Shown piece by piece: positions 62,175-64,000 of a stretch of DNA of 64,000 nt; position 1 is the stretch's first letter, and every line of letters starts with the position of its first letter. Origin of the DNA: DASRRB01 sp036732755 (GTDB taxonomy: Bacteria; Planctomycetota; B15-G4; SIAN01); NCBI GenBank assembly GCA_036732755.1, contig DAINBU010000001.1, positions 1 through 64,000 of the forward strand, read 5' to 3'. A program made the translations under genes and the position numbers. The notes under the pieces were generated by a model that saw nothing but the letters and a program-made list of their open reading frames with translations, had not been told where the DNA came from and searched no databases.

Positions 62175-64000
62175 GTGACTCAAGGCGGCCCGGACGTTTC
62201 CGTGCGAGACGTCCGGGCCGCTCCGTTCCTGCTGCTCTTTGCCTCGGGCGCGGTGGCCGTCGCCTTCGAGGTGCTCTGGCTGCGGGGCTTCATCGCGCTG
62301 CTCGGGGCGACGGCGCCGGCGATCGCCGCGACGCTCTCGGGTGTCTTCCTGGGCTTCGCGCTCGGCAGCCGGCTCGGCGCGTGGCTCGCGCGGCGCTCTC
62401 GGCTCCCGTGGCGCAGCTACGGGCTGCTCGAGATCGCCGCCGCGCTCGCCGCCCTGCTCGCGCTTGCCGGCTTCGCCCGTGAAGCGCCGCTGCTCGCGGC
62501 GCCGGCCGTCCTGCTCGCGACGATCTGCATGGGGGCGACGCTGCCGGTACTTGCGGCGGCGCGCGGGCGTGCCGGCGTCAATGACCTCTACGGCGCCAAT
62601 CTCTGCGGCGCGGTCGCGGGCGCGCTCGCCGTGCCCTTTCTCCTGGTGCCGTGGCTCGGCGTGCGCGGCAGCCACTTCTGCGTCGCGGCCCTCGGAGCCG
62701 GGGCCGGCGCGGCGGCGCTCGCGCTCGCCACGCGACTGACGGCGGCGAGCGCGGGTGGCGTTGCGAAGGACGCTGCGCGGGTCATCGCAGAGAATCCCGA
62801 GGCGACGCCCGACGCGCCGCCCATGCGCGGCACTCTCGCGCTCTCGTTCCTGTCGGGCTTCGTCCTGCTCGCGCTCGAGACGCTCTTCACGCGCCTCTTC
62901 GCGCAGGTGCACGAGAGCTCCGTCGCGGCGTTCGCGGTGGTCGTCGCGGTCTTCCTCACGGCGCTCGCGGCGGGGGCCGGGCTCGCGCGGCTGCGCTGGC
63001 TCGGGCCGCCGGGCGGAGCGCGAGGGCTCGCGCTCGCGTGGGCGCTCGCCGCGGTGACCGCGGCGGCGATCCCGCTGCTCTTCGCGCCGCTCACGGGCGG
63101 CCTTCAGCTGATCGCGATCCAGACCTGGAGCGGGCGCGCCGGGCTCCTCGGGCTCGCGCTGCTCGTGATCGTGCCGGCCGTGGCGACGGCGGGCGTCGGC
63201 TTCCCGTGGCTCCTGCGGCAGGCGACCTCCGCCGGCGGCGGCGCGCGCGCGGTCGCCGGCCTGCTCGCCGCGAACACGCTCGGCGCGATCGTGGGGCCGA
63301 TCGCCGCGACCTTCCTCCTCGCGCCCTGGTTCGGGACGGAGCGGAGCCTTGCGCTGCTGGGCGCGCTGCTCGCCTTCGCGGCGGCGCTCGCCGCCTTCCG
63401 CGACCGCAGCGCGAGCGCGCGGCCCGCGACGAAGGTCGCCGCGGTCGGCGGCCTCGCGGCGCTCGCCGTCTTCGCTCTCGCCGACCCGTTGCGCGTGCGC
63501 CTCGACGCCCGGCGCGGCGAGGCGCTCGTCGCCCTCGACGAAGGGGCGCTCGGCGTCGTCGCCGTCGTGCGAGACGCCGCCGGCATGCGCATCAAGGTCG
63601 ACAACCACTACGTGCTCGGCGGGACGGCGGCGGCCGGCGACCTGCGCCAGCTCGCCCATCTGCCGCTCCTGCTCCATCCGGCGCCAAGGCGCATCGCTTT
63701 TCTCGGGATGGGCACCGGCATCACGGCGGGCGCCGCGGTCGTCCATCCGGTCGAGTCGATCGACGTCGTCGAGCTCCTGCCCGAGGTGGTCGTGGCGGCG
63801 CGCGCCCACTTCGCGGCGGCGAGCCAGGGGCTCTTCACCGACCCGCGCGCGCACGTGGTCGAGGAAGACGCGCGCATCTTCCTCGCGCGCCACGAGCGCG
63901 CCTTCGACGTCGTGATCGGCGACCTCGTCGTGCCGTGGCGCGCCGGCGAGTCGGCCCTCTACACGCGTGAGCATTTTTCGCGCGCGCGCGCGTCGCTCGC
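62175..64000 (+). CDS. Membrane-fused spermidine-synthase-like protein, 3' partial
   Basis: The frame is open from GTG 62175 to the window end, at least 608 codons. About ten hydrophobic segments cover residues 15-450. They are followed by a methyltransferase-like fold with the SAM/decarboxy-SAM motif IAFLGMGTGITAGAAV, VVELLPEVV and DVVIGDLVVPW, matching spermidine synthases fused to an N-terminal MFS-like domain (such as proteins annotated as fused MFS/spermidine synthase). The true start may be the second GTG at 62202. Aminopropyl transfer is the family activity but has not been shown for these fusions. The end is outside the window. Confidence 0.88.
   Translation, partial: MTQGGPDVSVRDVRAAPFLLLFASGAVAVAFEVLWLRGFIALLGATAPAIAATLSGVFLGFALGSRLGAWLARRSRLPWRSYGLLEIAAALAALLALAGFAREAPLLAAPAVLLATICMGATLPVLAAARGRAGVNDLYGANLCGAVAGALAVPFLLVPWLGVRGSHFCVAALGAGAGAAALALATRLTAASAGGVAKDAARVIAENPEATPDAPPMRGTLALSFLSGFVLLALETLFTRLFAQVHESSVAAFAVVVAVFLTALAAGAGLARLRWLGPPGGARGLALAWALAAVTAAAIPLLFAPLTGGLQLIAIQTWSGRAGLLGLALLVIVPAVATAGVGFPWLLRQATSAGGGARAVAGLLAANTLGAIVGPIAATFLLAPWFGTERSLALLGALLAFAAALAAFRDRSASARPATKVAAVGGLAALAVFALADPLRVRLDARRGEALVALDEGALGVVAVVRDAAGMRIKVDNHYVLGGTAAAGDLRQLAHLPLLLHPAPRRIAFLGMGTGITAGAAVVHPVESIDVVELLPEVVVAARAHFAAASQGLFTDPRAHVVEEDARIFLARHERAFDVVIGDLVVPWRAGESALYTREHFSRARASL
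62185..62221 (+). terminator. 13-bp perfect hairpin between the outer-membrane protein and spermidine-synthase-like genes
   Basis: GCGGCCCGGACGT pairs perfectly with ACGTCCGGGCCGC around an 11-base loop, starting 25 bases after the stop of the outer-membrane protein gene. No T-run follows, but the stem is long. It lies within the N-terminal coding part of the next gene, and GTG 62202 is in the loop. Confidence 0.5.

Overview
The window is GC-rich and dense with coding sequence from a Gram-negative bacterium. The likely phylum is Planctomycetota, although there is no rRNA here to settle it. The grounds are many large exported proteins built from PD40/TolB-like and FG-GAP repeats, lipoproteins of the DUF4382 type, a formylglycine sulfatase, M14 peptidases with embedded calcium-binding loops, a GAFTGA-type sigma-54 activator and a di-haem cytochrome. 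No rRNA, tRNA, CRISPR array or insertion sequence was recognised. No stretch longer than about 300 bases lacks a gene.

Layout. 1-4952: three tandem PD40 beta-propeller proteins, the first cut by the window edge. 4968-8051 (minus): a tightly coupled set with an AsmA-like envelope protein, a 56-residue ORF, an HD-domain protein and DUF2442. 8179-11136 (minus): an FG-GAP protein and a CAP-domain protein. 11278-12963: a cyclic-nucleotide-domain flavoprotein. 12997-16795 (minus): two M14 carboxypeptidase-like proteins, one intact and one with altered active-site residues. 16937-20763 (minus): two DUF4382 lipoproteins, each with its own intrinsic terminator. 20992-22635: an NDH-2-like flavoprotein with a C-terminal cyclic-nucleotide domain. 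22679-25974 (minus): a fourth PD40 protein and a sigma-54 activator. 26112-29974: a di-haem cytochrome, then LemA and two TPM-domain proteins, the last broken by a scaffold gap. 30112-40196: four FG-GAP proteins, an MFS transporter, an esterase-like protein and a small lipoprotein. 40212-43689: a sulfatase flanked on both sides by short-chain dehydrogenase 3' sequence. 43943-47779: a duplicated DUF4382 gene pair and a HEAT-like protein. 47755-50910: a TauE/SafE permease and two exported proteins whose hydrolase or thioredoxin folds lack the usual catalytic residues. 50957-53492: a metzincin-type protease with a frameshift. 53617-54128: a toxin-antitoxin pair. 54169-56995: small membrane proteins and lipoproteins. 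57022-60837: an S41 peptidase and a secreted SGNH esterase. 61030-62160: an outer-membrane protein with a stop codon just after its signal peptide. 62175-64000: a membrane-fused spermidine-synthase-like protein cut by the window end.

Taken together the region encodes mainly cell-surface and secreted functions: repeat propellers, peptidases, esterases, a sulfatase and lipoproteins, with a few respiratory or redox enzymes. At least ten exported proteins with different N-terminal domains end in similar beta-rich C-terminal modules of about 100 residues, which is the best candidate here for an undescribed shared surface or secretion device. Several genes are damaged in the sequence as given (frameshift, in-frame stop, assembly gap). 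Some of this may be assembly or sequencing error rather than biology.
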